Shown here one piece after another: positions 23,199 to 35,278 of a stretch of 64,000 bases of DNA. A model generated the notes under the pieces. The model saw nothing but the letters and a program-made list of their open reading frames with translations, ran no database searches and was not told where the DNA came from. The first letter of the stretch is position 1. Each line of letters begins with the position of its first letter. The DNA is taken from the NCBI GenBank assembly GCA_023053575.1, contig JAKZAP010000098.1, positions 116,184 through 180,183 of the forward strand, given 5' to 3'. Made by a program: the position numbers and the translations under genes. This stretch comes from Branchinecta lynchi. Taxonomy: Eukaryota; Arthropoda; Branchiopoda; Anostraca; Branchinectidae.

Positions 23199-26100
23199 CT
23201 AGTGGGACAACAAACCTTGTGAGAAAACAAACCTTGTGGGAAAACCAACCTTGCGGGAAAGCGAACCTTGCGGGAAAGCGAACCTTTTGGGAAAACCAAC
23301 ACAGTGGGAAAACAAACCTTGTGAGAAAACAATCATTGTGGGAAAACAAACCTTGTGGGAAAACAAACCTTGTGGGGAAACAAACCTTGTGGGAAAACTA
23401 ACCTTGTGGGAAAACAAACCTTGCGGGAAAACTAACCTTGTGGGAAAACAAACCCTGCGGGAAAACCAACCTTGTGGGAAAACCAACCTTGTGGGGAAAC
23501 AAACCTTCTGGGAAAACCAACCTTGTGGGAAAACAAACCTTGTGGGAAAACAAACCTTGTGGGAAAACAAACCTTGTGGGAAAACAAACCTTGTGAGAAA
23601 ACAAACCTTGTGGGGAAACAAACCTTTCGGGAAAACCAACCTTGCGGGAAAGCGAACCTTTTGGGAAAACCAACCTTGCGGGAAAACCAACCTTGGGAGA
23701 AAACAGAGCTTGTGGGAAAACAAATCTTGTGGGAAAACCAACCTAGTGGGAAAAACAACCTAGTGGGAAAACAAACCTTTTGAGAAAACAAACCTTGTGG
23801 GAAAACCAACCTCATGGGGAAAGCAACCCTGCGGGAAAACCAACCTTGTGGGAAAACCAACCTTGTGGGAAAACCAACCTTGTGGGAAAGCAAACCTTTT
23901 GGGAAAACCAACACAGTGGGAAAACAAACCTTGTGGGAAAACCAACCTTGCGGGAAAACCAACCTTGGGGGAAAACAAACCTTGTGGGAAAACAAACCTT
24001 GTGGGGAAACAAACCTAGTGGGAAAACAAACCTTGTGAGAAAACAATCCTTGTGGGAAAACAAACCTGGTGGGGAAACAAACCTTGCGGGAAAACTAACC
24101 TTGTGGGAAAACAAACCCTGCGGGAAAACCAACCTTGTGGGAAAACCAACCTTGTGGGGAAACAAACCTTTCGGGAAAACCAACCTTGTGGGAAAACAAA
24201 CCTTGTGGGAAAACAAACCTTGTGTTAAAACAAACCTTGTGGGAAAAAAAAGCTTGTGAGAAAACAAACCTTGTGGGGAAACAAACCGGGAAAACAAACC
24301 TTGTGAGAAAACAAATCTTGTGGGAAAACCAACCTTATGGGAAAACCAACCTTGTGGGGAAACAAACCTTTCGGGAAAACCAACCTTGTGGGAAAACAAA
24401 CCTTGTGGGAAATCTAACCTTGTGGGAAAACAAACCTTGCGGGAAAACCAACCTTGTGGGAAAACCAACCTTGTGGGGAAACAAACCTTTCGGGAAAACC
24501 CACATTGTGGGAAAACAAACCTTGTGGGAAAACAAACCTTGTGGGAAAACTAACCTTGTGGGAAAACAAACCTTGTGAGAAAACAATCCTTGTGGGAAAA
24601 CAAACCTTGGGGGAAAACAAACCTTGCGGGGAAACTAACCTTGTGGGAAAAAAAACCTTGTGTGGAAACAAACATTGTGGGGAAACAAACATTGTGGGAA
24701 AACTAACCTTGTGGGAAAACAAACCTTGCGGGAAAACTAACCTTGTGGGAAAACAAACCCTGCGGGAAAACCAACCTTGTGGGAAAACCAACCTTGTGGG
24801 GAAACAAACCTTTCGGGAAAACCAACCTTGTGGGAAAACAAACCTTGTGGGAAAACAAACCTTGTGGGAAAACAAACCTTGTGGGAAAACAAACCTTGTG
24901 AGAAAACAAACCTTGTGGGGAAACAAAGCTTGTGGGAAAACCAACCTTGCGGGAAAGCGAACCTTTTGGGAAAACCAACCTTGCGGGAAAACCAACCTTG
25001 GGAGAAAACAAAGCTTGTGGGAAAACAAACCTTGTGGGAAAACCAACCTAGTGGGAAAAACAACCTAGTGGGAAAGCAAACCTTTTGAGAAAACAAACCT
25101 TGTGGGAAAACCAACCTTATGGGGAAAGCAACCCTGCGGGAAAACCAACCTTGTGGGAAAACCAACCTTGTGGGAAAACCAACCTTGTGGGAAAGCAAAC
25201 CTTTTGGGAAAACCAACACAGTGGGAAAACAAACCCTGCGGGAAAACCAACATTGCGGGAAAACCAACCTTGCGGGAAAGCGAACCTTTTGGGAAAACCA
25301 ACACAGTGGGAAAACAAACCTTGTGAGAAAACAATCCTTGTGGGAAAGCGAACCTTTTGGGAAAACCAACACAGTGGGAAAACAAACCTTGTGAGAAAAC
25401 AATCCTTGCGGGAAAGCGAATCTTTTGGGAAAACCAACACAGTGGGAAAACAAACCTTGTGAGAAAACAATCCTTGTGGGAAAACAAACCTTGTGGGGAA
25501 ACAAACCTTGTGGGGAAACAAACCTTGTGGGAAAACTAACCTTTTGGGAAAACAAACCTTGCGGGAAAACTAACCTTGTGGGAAAACAAAACCTGCGGGA
25601 AAACAAACCTTGTGGGAAAACCAACCTTGTGGGGAAACAAACCTTTCGGGAAAACCAACCTTGTGGGAAATCAAACCTTGTGGGAAAACAAACCTTGTGA
25701 GAAAACAAACCTTGTGGGAAAACCAACCTTATGGGGAAACAAACCCTGCGGGAAAAACAACCTTATGGGAAAACCAACCTTGCGGGAAAGCGAACCTTTT
25801 GGGAAAACCAACACAGTGAGAAAACAAACCTTGTGAGAAAACAATCCTTGTGGGAAAACAAACCTTGTGGGGAAACAAACCTTGTGGGGAAACAAACCTT
25901 GTGGGAAAACTAACCTTGTGGGAAAACAAACCTTGCGGGAAAGCGAACCTTTTGGGAAAACCAACACAGTGGGAAAACAAACCTTGTGAGAAAACAATCC
26001 TTGTGGGAAAACAAACCTTGTGGGGAAACAAACCTTGTGGGAAAACAAACCTTGTGGGAAAACTAACCTTGTGGGAAAACCAACCTTATGGGGAAAGCAA

Positions 26101-26590
26101 CCCTGCGGGAAAACCAACCTTGTGGGAAAACCAACCTTGTGGGAAAGCGAACCTTTTGGGAAAACCAACACAGTGGGAAAAAAACCTTGTGGGAAAACCA
26201 ACCTTGCGGGAAAACCAACTTTGGGGGAAAACAAACCTTGTGGGAAAACAAACCTTGTGGGGAAACAAACCTAGTGGGAAAACTAACCTTGTGAGAAAAC
26301 AAACCCTGCGGGAAAACCAACCTTGTGGGAAAACCAACCTTGTGGGGAAACAAACCTTTCGGGAAAACTAACCTTGTGGGAAAACAAACCCTGCGGGAAA
26401 ACGAACCTTGTGGGAAAATAAACCTTGTGGGAAAACAAACCTTGTGGGAAAACAAACCTTGTGAGAAAACAAACCTTGTGGGAAAACCAACCTTATGGGG
26501 AAACAAACCCTGCGGGAAAACCAACCTTGTGGGAAAAGCAACCTTGCGGGAAAGCGAACCTTTTGGGAAAACCAACACAGTGGGAAAACA
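23199..26590 (+). repeat. Diverged fifth HOR (copy E) up to the inversion
   Basis: It opens with the CCTAGTGGGACAAC landmark like B and D. After about 23.4 kb it no longer follows them and contains locally duplicated sub-blocks: 23.6-23.8 kb resembles 24.95-25.13 kb. It also has rare units such as AAACCGGGAAAAC near 24284 and TGTGTGGAAACAAAC near 24659. The last part, 25.2-26.6 kb, has repeated ACACAGTGGG/GTGAGAAAACAATCC units. It is cut off by the inversion. Confidence 0.75.
24919..25130 (+). repeat. Left copy of the 212-bp inverted duplicate nearest the junction
   Basis: Reverse-complemented, this stretch matches 26595-26806 base for base apart from two substitutions that I found by eye: AAAGCTTG versus AAACCTTG, and AAAGCAAACC versus AAAACAAACC. 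It contains the GGGAGAAAAC and CTAGTGGGAAAAACAACC units that make the match specific rather than generic satellite similarity. Homology continues on its inner side to about 24690, after a gap of 155 bp (24766-24920) that is absent from the right copy. Confidence 0.85.
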
Positions 26591-26606
26591 AGGGTGCTTT
26601 CCCCAT
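26580..26606. other. Head-to-head inversion junction of satellite 1
   Basis: The purine-rich strand changes from + to - here. The left side still reads as a GTGGGAAAACA unit through about 26591. The right side begins as AGGGTGCTTTCCCC, a one-base-short form of the CAGGGTTGCTTTCCCC unit seen elsewhere in the right arm. There is no spacer and no inserted element. Sequence immediately left of the junction, reverse-complemented, does not match sequence immediately right of it, so there is no perfect palindrome at the centre. Confidence 0.92.
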
Positions 26607-26806
26607 AAGGTTGGTTTTCCCACAAGGTTTGTTTTCTCAAAAGGTTTGTTTTCCCACTAGGTTGTTTTTCCCACTAGGTTGGTTTTCCCACAAGGTTTGT
26701 TTTCCCACAAGCTTTGTTTTCTCCCAAGGTTGGTTTTCCCGCAAGGTTGGTTTTCCCAAAAGGTTCGCTTTCCCGCAAGGTTGGTTTTCCCACAAGGTTT
26801 GTTTCC
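26595..26806 (-). repeat. Right copy of the 212-bp inverted duplicate
   Basis: This is the first stretch of the inverted arm and a near-identical reverse complement of 24919-25130. It ends in a 15-bp unit containing GTTTCCGCAGGG at 26801-26813. There the match jumps 155 bp along the left copy (nine units plus two bases), with GG present at both edges, and then continues to about 26880. The junction therefore looks like an inverted duplication that later lost, or never had, the 155 bp. Confidence 0.85.
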
Positions 26807-27916
26807 GCAGGGTTTGTTTTCCCACAAGGTTAGTTTTCCCGCAAGGTTTGTTTTCCCACAAGGTTAGTTTTCCCACAAGGTTGGTTTTCCCACAAGGTTT
26901 CTTTTCTCACAAGGTTTGTTTTCCCACAAGGTTAGTTTTCCCACAAGGTTTGTTTTCCCACAAGGTTTGTTTTCCCACAAGGTTGGTTTTCCCGAAAGGT
27001 TTGTTTCCCCACAAGGTTGGTTTTCCCACAAGGCTGGTTTTCCCGCAGGGTTTGTTTTCCCACAAGGTTAGTTTTCCCGCAAGGTTTGTTTTCCCACAAG
27101 GTTAGTTTTCACACAAGGTTTGTTTCCCCACAAGGTTTATTTCCCCACAAGCTTTGTTTTCCCACAAGGATTGTTTTCTCACAAGGTTTGTTTTCCCACT
27201 GTGTTGGTTTTCCCAAGAGGTTCGCTTTCCCGCAAGGTTCGCTTTCCCGCAAGGTTGGTTTTCCCACAAGGTTTGTTTTCTCACAAGGTTTGTTTTCCCA
27301 CTAGGTTTGTTTCCCCACAAGGTTTGTTTTCTCACAAGGTTGTTTTCCCACAAGGTTTGTTTTCCCACAAGGTTTGTTTTCCCACAAGGTTTTTTTTGCC
27401 ACAAGGTTGGTTTTCCAGAAAGGTTTGTTTCCCCACAAGGTTGGTTTTCCCACAAGGTTTGTTTTCCCGCAGGGTTTGTTTTCCCACAAGGTTAGTTTTC
27501 CCGCAAGGTTTGTTTTCCCACAAGGTTAGTTTTCCCACAAGGTTTGTTTCCCCACAAGGTTTGTTTCCCCACAAGGTTTGTTTTCCCACAAGGATTGTTT
27601 TCTCACAAGGTTTGTTTTCCCACTGTGTTGGTTTTCCCAAAAGGTTCACTTTCCCGCAAGGTTGGTTTTCCCACAAGGTTGGTTTTCCCGCAGGGTTTGT
27701 TTCCCCATAAGGTTGGTTTTCCCAAAAGGTTTGTTTTCTCACAAGGTTTGTTTTGCCACTAGGTTGGTTTTCCCACAAGGTTTGTTTTCCCACAAGGTTT
27801 GTTTACCCACAAGGTTTGTTTTCCCCCAAGGTTGGTTTTCCCGCAAGGTTGGTTTTCCCATAAGGTTGGTTTTCCCACAAGGTTGGTTTTCCCGCAAGGT
27901 TAGTTTTCCCACAAGG

Positions 27917-27933
27917 TCTGATTTAACACAATG
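27917..27933 (-). repeat. Marker unit TCTGATTTAACACAATG, first of ten right-arm copies
   Basis: The other right-arm copies start at 29821, 33102, 38033, 41194, 43456, 44765, 47485, 49117 and 51684. Spacings are 1904, 3281, 4931, 3161, 2262, 1309, 2720, 1632 and 2567 bp. All are whole multiples of 17 or within one base of it, so blocks were gained and lost in whole units. The sequence around each copy is conserved, including a GTTTACCCACAAGG unit upstream in most. Confidence 0.88.
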
Positions 27934-30900
27934 TTTGTTTTCCCACAAGGTTGGTTTTCCCGAAAGGTTTGTTTCCCCACAAGGTTGGTTTTCCCACAAG
28001 GTTGGTTTTCCCGCAGGGTTTGTTTTCCCACAAGGTTAGTTTTCCTGCAAGGTTTGTTTTCCAACAAGGTTGGTTTTCCCGAAAGGTTTGTTTCCCCACA
28101 AGGTTGGTTTTCCCACAAGGTTGGTTTTCCCGCAGGGTTTGTTTTCCCACAAGGTTAGTTTTCCCGCAAGGTTTGTTTCCCCACAAGGTTTGTTTTCCCA
28201 CAAGGTTTGTTTTCCCACTGTGTTGGTTTTCCCAAAAGGTTCGCTTTCCCACAAGGTTGGTTTTCCCACAAGGTTGGTTTTCCCACAAGGTTGGTTTTCC
28301 CGCAGGGTTGCTTTCCCCATGAGGTTGGTTTTCCCACAAGGTTTGTTTTCTCACAAGGTTTGTTTTCCCACTAGGTTGTTTTTCCCACTAGGTTCGTTTT
28401 CCCACAAGGTTTGTTTTCCCACAAGCTTTGTTTTCCCCCAAGGTTTGTTTTCCCACAAGGTTTGTTTTCCCACTGTGTTGGTTTTCCCAAAAGGTTCGCT
28501 TTCCCACAAGGTTGGTTTTCCCACAAGGTTGGTTTTCCCACAAGGTTGGTTTTCCCGCAGGGTTGCTTTCCCCATAAGGTTGGTTTTCCCACAAGGTTTG
28601 TTTTCCCACAAGGTTTGTTTCCCCACAAGGTTTGTTTCCCCACAAGGTTTGTTTCCCCACAAGGTTTGTTTTCCCACAAGGATTGTTTTCTCACAAGGTT
28701 TGTTTTCCCACAATGTTTGTTTCCCCACAAGGTTTGTTTCCCCACAAGGTTTGTTTTCCCACAAGGTTAGTTTTCCCACAAATTTTGTTTCCCCACAAGG
28801 TTTGTTTCCCCACAAGGTTTGTTTTCCCACAAGGATTGTTTTCTCACAAGGTTTGTTTTCCCACTGTGTTGGTTTTCCCAAGAGGTTCGCTTTCCCGCAA
28901 GGTTCGCTTTCCCGCAAGGTTGGTTTTCCCACAAGGTTTGTTTTCTCACAAGGTTTGTTTTCCCACTAGGTTTGTTTCCCCACAAGGTTTGTTTTCTCAC
29001 AAGGTTTGTTTTCCCACAAGGTTTGTTTCCCCACAAGGTTTGTTTCCCCACAAGGTTTGTTTTCCCACAAGGATTGTTTTCTCACAAGGTTTGTTTTCCC
29101 ACTGTGTTGGTTTTCCCAAGAGGTTCGCTTTCCCGCAAGGTTCGCTTTCCCGCAAGGTTGGTTTTCCCACAAGGTTTGTTTTCTCACAAGGTTTGTTTTC
29201 CCACTAGGTTTGTTTCCCCACAAGGTTTGTTTTCTCAAAAGGTTTGTTTTTCCACAAGGTTTGTTTTCCCACAAGGTTTGTTTTCCCACAAGGTTTGTTT
29301 TGCAACAAGGTTGGTTTTCCAGAAAGGTTTGTTTCCCCACAAGGTTGGTTTTCCCACAAGGTTTGTTTTCCCGCAGGGTTTGTTTTCCCACAAGGTTAGT
29401 TTTCCCGCAAGGTTTGTTTTCCCACAAGGTTAGTTTTCCCACAAGGTTTGTTTCCCCACAAGGTTTGTTTCCCCACAAGGTTTGTTTTCCCACAAGGATT
29501 GTTTTCTCACAAGGTTTGTTTTCCCACTGTGTTGGTTTTCCCAAAAGGTTCGCTTTCCCGTAAGGTTGGTTTTCCCACAAGGTTGGTTTTCCCGCAGGGT
29601 TTGTTTCCCCATAAGGTTGGTTTTCCCACAAGGTTTGTTTTCTCACAAGGTTTGTTTTCCCACTAGGTTGGTTTTCCCACAAGGTTTGTTTTCCCACAAG
29701 GTTTGTTTACCCACAAGGTTTGTTTTCCCCCAAGGTTGGTTTTCCCGCAAGGTTGGTTTTCCCATAAGGTTGGTTTTCCCACAAGGTTGGTTTTCCCGCA
29801 AGGTTAGTTTTCCCACAAGGTCTGATTTAACACAATGTTTGTTTTCCCACAAGGTTGGTTTTCCCAAAAGGTTTGTTTCCCCACAAGGTTGGTTTTCCCA
29901 CAAGGTTGGTTTTCCCGCAGGGTTTGTTTTCCCACAAGGTTAGTTTTCCCGCAAGGTTTGTTTTCCCACAAGGTTGGTTTTCCCGAAAGGTTTGTTTCCC
30001 CACAAGGTTGGTTTTCCCACAAGGTTGGTTTTCCCGCAGGGTTTGTTTTCCCACAAGGTTAGTTTTCCCGCAAGGTTTGTTTCCCCACAAGGTTTGTTTT
30101 CCCAAAAGGTTTGTTTTACCACTGTGTTGGTTTTCCCAAAAGGTTCGCTTTCCCACAAGGTTGGTTTTCCCACAAGGTTGGTTCTCCCACAAGGTTGGTT
30201 TTCCCACAAGGTTGGTTTTCCCGCAGGGTTGCTTTCCCTATAAGGTTTGTTTTCCCACAAGGTTTGTTTTCTCACAAGGTTTGTTTTCCCACTAGGTTGT
30301 TTTTCCCACTAGGTTGGTTTTCCCACAAGGTTTGTTTTCCCACAAGCTTTGTTTTCCCCCAAGGTTGGTTTTCCCGCAGGGTTTGTTTTCCCACAAGGTT
30401 AGTTTTCCCGCAAGGTTTGTTTCCCCACAAGGTTTGTTTTCCCACAAGGTTTGTTTTCCCACTGTGTTGGTTTTCCCAAAAGGTTCGCTTTCCCACAAGG
30501 TTGGTTTTCCCACAAGGTTGGTTTTCCCGCAGGGTTGCTTTCCCCATAAGGTTGGTTTTCCCACAAGGTTTGTTTTCTCACAAGGTTTGTTTTCCCACTA
30601 GGTTGTTTTTCCCACTAGGTTGGTTTTCCGAAAAGGTTTGTTTTCCCACAAGCTTTGTTTTCCCCAAGGTTGGTTTTCCCGCAAGGTTGGTTTACCCAAA
30701 AGGTTTGTTTTCCCACAATGTTGGTTTTCCCAAAAGGTTCTCTTTCCCAAAAGGTTCGCTTTCCCGCAAGGTTGGTTTTCCCACAAGGTTTGTTTCTCCA
30801 CAAGGTTTGTTTTCCCACAAGGTTTGTTTTCCCACAAGGTTGGTTTTTCCGAAAGGTTTGTTTCCCCACAAGGTTGGTTTTCCCACAAGGTTGGTTTTCC

Positions 30901-31444
30901 CGCAGGGTTTGTTTTCCCACAAGGTTAGTTTTCCCTTAAGGTTTGTTTCCCCACAAGGTTTGTTTTCCCACAAGGTTTGTTTTCCCACAAGGTTGGTTTT
31001 CCCGAAAGGTTTGTTTCCCCACAAGGTTGGTTTTCCCACAAGGTTGGTTTTCCCGCAGGGTTTGTTTTCCCACAAGGTTAGTTTTCCCGCAAGGTTTGTT
31101 TCCCCACAAGGTTTGTTTTCCAACAAGGTTTGTTTTCCCACTGTGTTGGTTTTCCCAAAAGGTTTGCTTTCCCACAAGGTTGGTTTTCCCACAAGGTTTG
31201 TTTTCCCACAAGGTTAGTTTTCCCACAAGGCTTGTTTCCCCACAAGGTTTGTTTCCCCACAAGGTTTGTTTTCCCACAAGGTTTGTTTTCCCCCAAGGTT
31301 GGTTTTCCCGCGAGGTTGGTTTTCCCACAAGGTTTGTTTTCCCACTGTGTTGGTTTTCCCAAAAGATTCGCTTTCCCACAAGGTTGGTTTTCCCACAAGG
31401 TTGGTTTTCCCGCAGGGTTGCTTTCCCCATAAGGTTTGTTTTCC

Positions 31445-32615
31445 CACTAGGTTGTGTTTCCCACTAGGTTGGTCTTCCCACAAGGTTTGTTTTCCCACAA
31501 GCTTTGTTTTCCCCCAAGGTTGGTTTTCCCGCAAGGTTGGTTTTCCCACAAGGTTTGTTTTCCCACTTTGTTGGTTTTCCCAAAAGGTTCGCTTTCCCGC
31601 AAGGTTGGTTTTCCCACAAGGTTTGTTTCCCCACAAGGTTTGTTTTCTCACAAGGTTTGTTTTCCCACTGTGTTGGTTTTCCCAGGAGATTCGCTTTCCC
31701 GCAAGGTTCGCTTTCCCGCAAGGTTGGTTTTCCCACAAGGTTTGTTTTCCCACAAGCTTTGTTTTCCCCCAAGGTTGGTTTTCCCGCAAGGTTGGTTTTC
31801 CCACAAGGTTTGTTTTCCCACTTTGTTGGTTTTCCCAAAAGGTTCGCTTTCCCGCAAGGTTGGTTTTCCCACAAGGTTTGTTTCCCCACAAGGTTTGTTT
31901 TCTCACAAGGTTTGTTTTCCCACTGTGTTGGTTTTCCCAGGAGATTCGCTTTCCCGCAAGGTTCGCTTTCCCGCAAGGTTGGTTTTCCCACAAGGTTTGT
32001 TTTCTCACAAGGTTTGTTTTCCCACTAGGTTTGTTTCCCCACAAGGTTTGTTTTCTCACAAGGTTTGTTTTCCCACAAGGTTTGTTTTCCCACAAGGTTT
32101 GTTTTCCCACAAGGTTTGTTTTGCAACAAGGTTTGTTTTCCAGAAAGGTTTGTTTCCCCACTAGGTTGTGTTTCCCACTAGGTTGGTCTTCCCACAAGGT
32201 TTGTTTTCCCACAAGCTTTGTTTTCCCCCAAGGTTGGTTTTCCCGCAAGGTTGGTTTTCCAACAAGGTTTGTTTTCCCACTTTGTTGGTTTTCCCAAAAG
32301 GTTCGCTTTCCCGCAAGGTTGGTTTTCCCACAAGGTTTGTTTCCCCACAAGGTTTGTTTTCTCACAAGGTTTGTTTTCCCACTGTGTTGGTTTTCCCAGG
32401 AGATTCGCTTTCCCGCAAGGTTCGCTTTCCCGCAAGGTTGGTTTTCCCACAAGGTTTGTTTTCTCACAAGGTTTGTTTTCCCACTAGGTTTGTTTCCCCA
32501 CAAGGTTTGTTTTCTCACAAGGTTTGTTTTCCCACAAGGTTTGTTTTCCCACAAGGTTTGTTTTCCCACAAGGTTTGTTTTGCAACAAGGTTTGTTTTCC
32601 AGAAAGGTTTGTTTC
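31445..32615 (-). repeat. Local amplification of a 255-bp / 714-bp block
   Basis: The landmark CCCAGGAGATTCG occurs at about 31682, 31937 and 32396, and an AAGCTTTG landmark at about 31500, 31755 and 32214. The spacings are 255 bp (15 units) and 459 bp (27 units), 714 bp in total (42 units). The GGTTGTGTTTCCC/GGTTGGTCTTCCC pair that opens the block recurs 714 bp later. Loss of stop-generating variants here yields the longest apparent reading frame of the window, 31266-33224. Confidence 0.82.
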
Positions 32616-35278
32616 CCCACAAGGTTGGTTTTCCCACAAGGTTTGTTTTCCCGCAGGGTTTGTTTTCCCACAAGGTTAGTTTTCCCGCAAGGTTTGTTTT
32701 CCCACAAGGTTAGTTTTCCCACAAGGTTTGTTTCCCCACAAGGTTTATTTTCCCCACAAGGTTTGTTTTCCCACAAGGATTGTTTTCTCACAAGGTTTGT
32801 TTTCCCACTGTGTTGGTTTTCCCAAAAGGTTCGCTTTCCCGCAAGGTTGGTTTTCCCACAAGGTTGGTTTTCCCGCAGGGTTTGTTTCCCCATAAGGTTG
32901 GTTTTCCCACAAGGTTTGTTTTCTCACAAGGTTTGTTTTCCCACTAGGTTGGTTTTCCCACAAGGTTTGTTTTCCCACAAGGTTTGTTTACCCACAAGGT
33001 TTGTTTTCCCCCAAGGTTGGTTTTCCCGCAAGGTTGGTTTTCCCATAAGGTTGGTTTTCCCACAAGGTTGGTTTTCCCGCAAGGTTAGTTTTCCCACAAG
33101 GTCTGATTTAACACAATGTTTGTTTTCCCACAAGGTTGGTTTTCCCGAAAGGTTTGTTTCCCCACAAGGTTGGTTTTCCCACAAGGTTGGTTTTCCCGCA
33201 GGGTTTGTTTTCCCACAAGGTTAGTTTTCCCGCAAGGTTTGTTTTCCCACAAGGTTGGTTTTCCCGAAAGGTTTGTTTCCCCACAAGGTTGGTTTTCCCA
33301 CAAGGTTGGTTTTCCCGCAAGGTTGGTTTTCCCATAAGGTTTGTTTTCCCACAAGGTTAGTTTTCCCGCAAGGTTTGTTTCCCCACAAGGTTTGTTTTCC
33401 CACAAGGTTTGTTTACCCACAAGGTTTGTTTTCCCCCAAGGTTGGTTTTCCCGCAAGGTTGGTTTTCCCATAAGGTTTGTTTTCCCACAAGGTTAGTTTT
33501 CCCGCAAGGTTTGTTTCCCCACAAGGTTTGTTTTCCCACAAGGTTTGTTTTCCCACTGTGTTGGTTTTCCCAAAAGGTTCGCTTTCCCACAAGGTTGGTT
33601 TTCCCACAAGGTTGGTTTTCCCGCAGGGTTGCTTTCCCTATAAGGTTGGTTTTCCCACAAGGTTTGTTTTCTCACAAGGTTTGTTTTCCCACTAGGTTGT
33701 TTTTCCCACTAGGTTGGTTTTCCCACAAGGTTTGTTTTCCCACAAGCTTTGTTTTCCCCCAAGGTTGGTTTTCCCGCAGGGTTTGTTTTCCCACAAGGTT
33801 AGTTTTCCCGCAAGGTTTGTTTCCCCACAAGGTTTGTTTTCCCACAAGGTTTGTTTTCCCACTGTGTTGGTTTTCCCAAAAGGTTCGCTTTCCCACAAGG
33901 TTGGTTTTCCCACAAGGTTGGTTTTCCCGCAGGGTTGCTTTCCCCATAAGGTTGGTTTTCCCACAAGGTTTGTTTTCTCACAAGGTTTGTTTTCCCACTA
34001 GGTTGTTTTTCCCACTAGGTTGGTTTTCCGAAAAGGTTTGTTTTCCCACAAGCTTTGTTTTCCCCCAAGGTTGGTTTTCCCGCAAGGCTGGTTTACCCAA
34101 AAGGTTGGTTTTCCCACTGTGTTGGTTTTCCCAAAAGGTTCTCTTTCCCAAAAGGTTCGCTTTCCCGCAAGGTTGGTTTTCCCACAAGGTTTGTTTCCCC
34201 ACAAGGTTTGTTTTCCCACAAGGTTTGTTTTCCCACAAGGTTGGTTTTTCCGAAAGGTTTGTTTCCCCACAAGGTTGGTTTTCCCACAAGGTTGGTTTTC
34301 CCGCAGGGTTTGTTTTCCCACAAGGTTAGTTTTCCCTTAAGGTTTGTTTCCCCACAAGGTTTGTTTTCCCACAAGGTTTGTTTTCCCACAAGGTTGGTTT
34401 TCCCGAAAGGTTTGTTTCCCCACAAGGTTGGTTTTCCCACAAGGTTGGTTTTCCCGCAGGGTTTGTTTTCCCACAAAGTTAGTTTTCCCGCAAGGTTTGT
34501 TTCCCCACAAGGTTTGTTTTCCCACAAGGTTTGTTTTCCCACTGTGTTGGTTTTCCCAAAAGGTTCGCTTTCCCACAAGGTTGGTTTTCCCACAAGGTTT
34601 GTTTTCCCACAAGGTTAGTTTTCCCACAAGGTTTGTTTCCCCACAAGGTTTGTTTCCCCACAAGGTTTGTTTTCCCACAAGGTTTGTTTTCCCCCAAGGT
34701 TGGTTTTCCCGCAAGGTTGGATTTCCCACAAGGTTTGTTTTCCCACTGTGTTGGTTTTCCCAAAAGGTTCGCTTTCCCACAAGGTTGGTTTTCCCACAAG
34801 GTTGGTTTTCCCGCAGGGTTGCTTTCCCCATAAGGTTTGTTTTCCCACTAGGTTGTGTTTCCCACTAGGTTGGTCTTCCCACAAGGTTTGTTTTCCCACA
34901 AGCTTTGTTTTCCCCCAAGGTTGGTTTTCCCGCAAGGTTTGTTTCCCCACAAGGTTTGTTTTCCCACAAGGATTGTTTTCTCACAAGGTTTGTTTTCCCA
35001 CTAGGTTTGTTTTCCCACAAGGTTTGTTTTCCCACTGTGTTGGTTTTCCCAAAAGGTTCGCTTTACCACAAGGTTCGTTTTCCCACAAGGTTGGTTTTCC
35101 CACAAGGTTGGTTTTCCCGCAGGGTTGCTTTCCCCATAAGGTTGGTTTTCGCACAAGGTTTGTTTTCTCACAAGGTTTGTTTTCCCACTAGGTTGTTTTT
35201 CCCACTAGGTTGGTTTTCCGAAAAGGTTTGTTTTCCCACAAGCTTTGTTTTCCCCCAAGGTTGGTTTTCCCGCAAGAT

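Larger units (their letters stand above)
16141..23345 (+). repeat. ~7.2 kb tandem duplication, copy 2 (C+D dimer)
   Basis: Second copy of 8770-16140, shorter by 170 bp (ten units) through internal losses of three and seven units. It ends at the private AATCATTGTGGG unit (23331), the counterpart of the one at 16119. Confidence 0.82.
1..26590 (+). repeat. Satellite 1, forward arm (17-bp tandem array)
   Basis: An uninterrupted head-to-tail array with consensus AACCTTGTGGGAAAACA, about 1,560 units by length. Units differ at a few positions that recur in combination: TGTGGG, TGCGGG, TGTGAG or TGTGGGG in the core; AACAAACC, AACCAACC, AACTAACC or AAGCGAACC in the spacer; and special units carrying ACACAGTGGG, TTATGGGG, CTAGTGGG or GGGGGAAAACAAAGC. 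Rare 15-, 16- and 18-bp units break the register. No unique sequence longer than one unit lies inside it. Stops arise only from variants: TAA in AACTAACC, TGA in GTGAGA, TAG in CCTAGTGG. That explains the long apparent reading frames on both strands. The array continues past the left edge of the window. I do not recognise it as a named satellite family. Confidence 0.98.

Noticed and set aside
1..26590. G-quadruplex-forming array
   Set aside because: GGG runs recur only every 17 bp, leaving loops of about 14 nt, too long for canonical quadruplexes. GGGGG units are isolated.
26580..26606. Mobile-element insertion at the inversion point
   Set aside because: No foreign sequence, terminal inverted repeat or target-site duplication; satellite units abut within a few bases.
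31214..33224. Overlapping 652-codon (+) and 559-codon (-) reading frames
   Set aside because: Both are 17-residue periodic translations of the same 17-bp satellite, open on both strands. No splice, promoter or codon-constraint signal; similar frames occur throughout the array.
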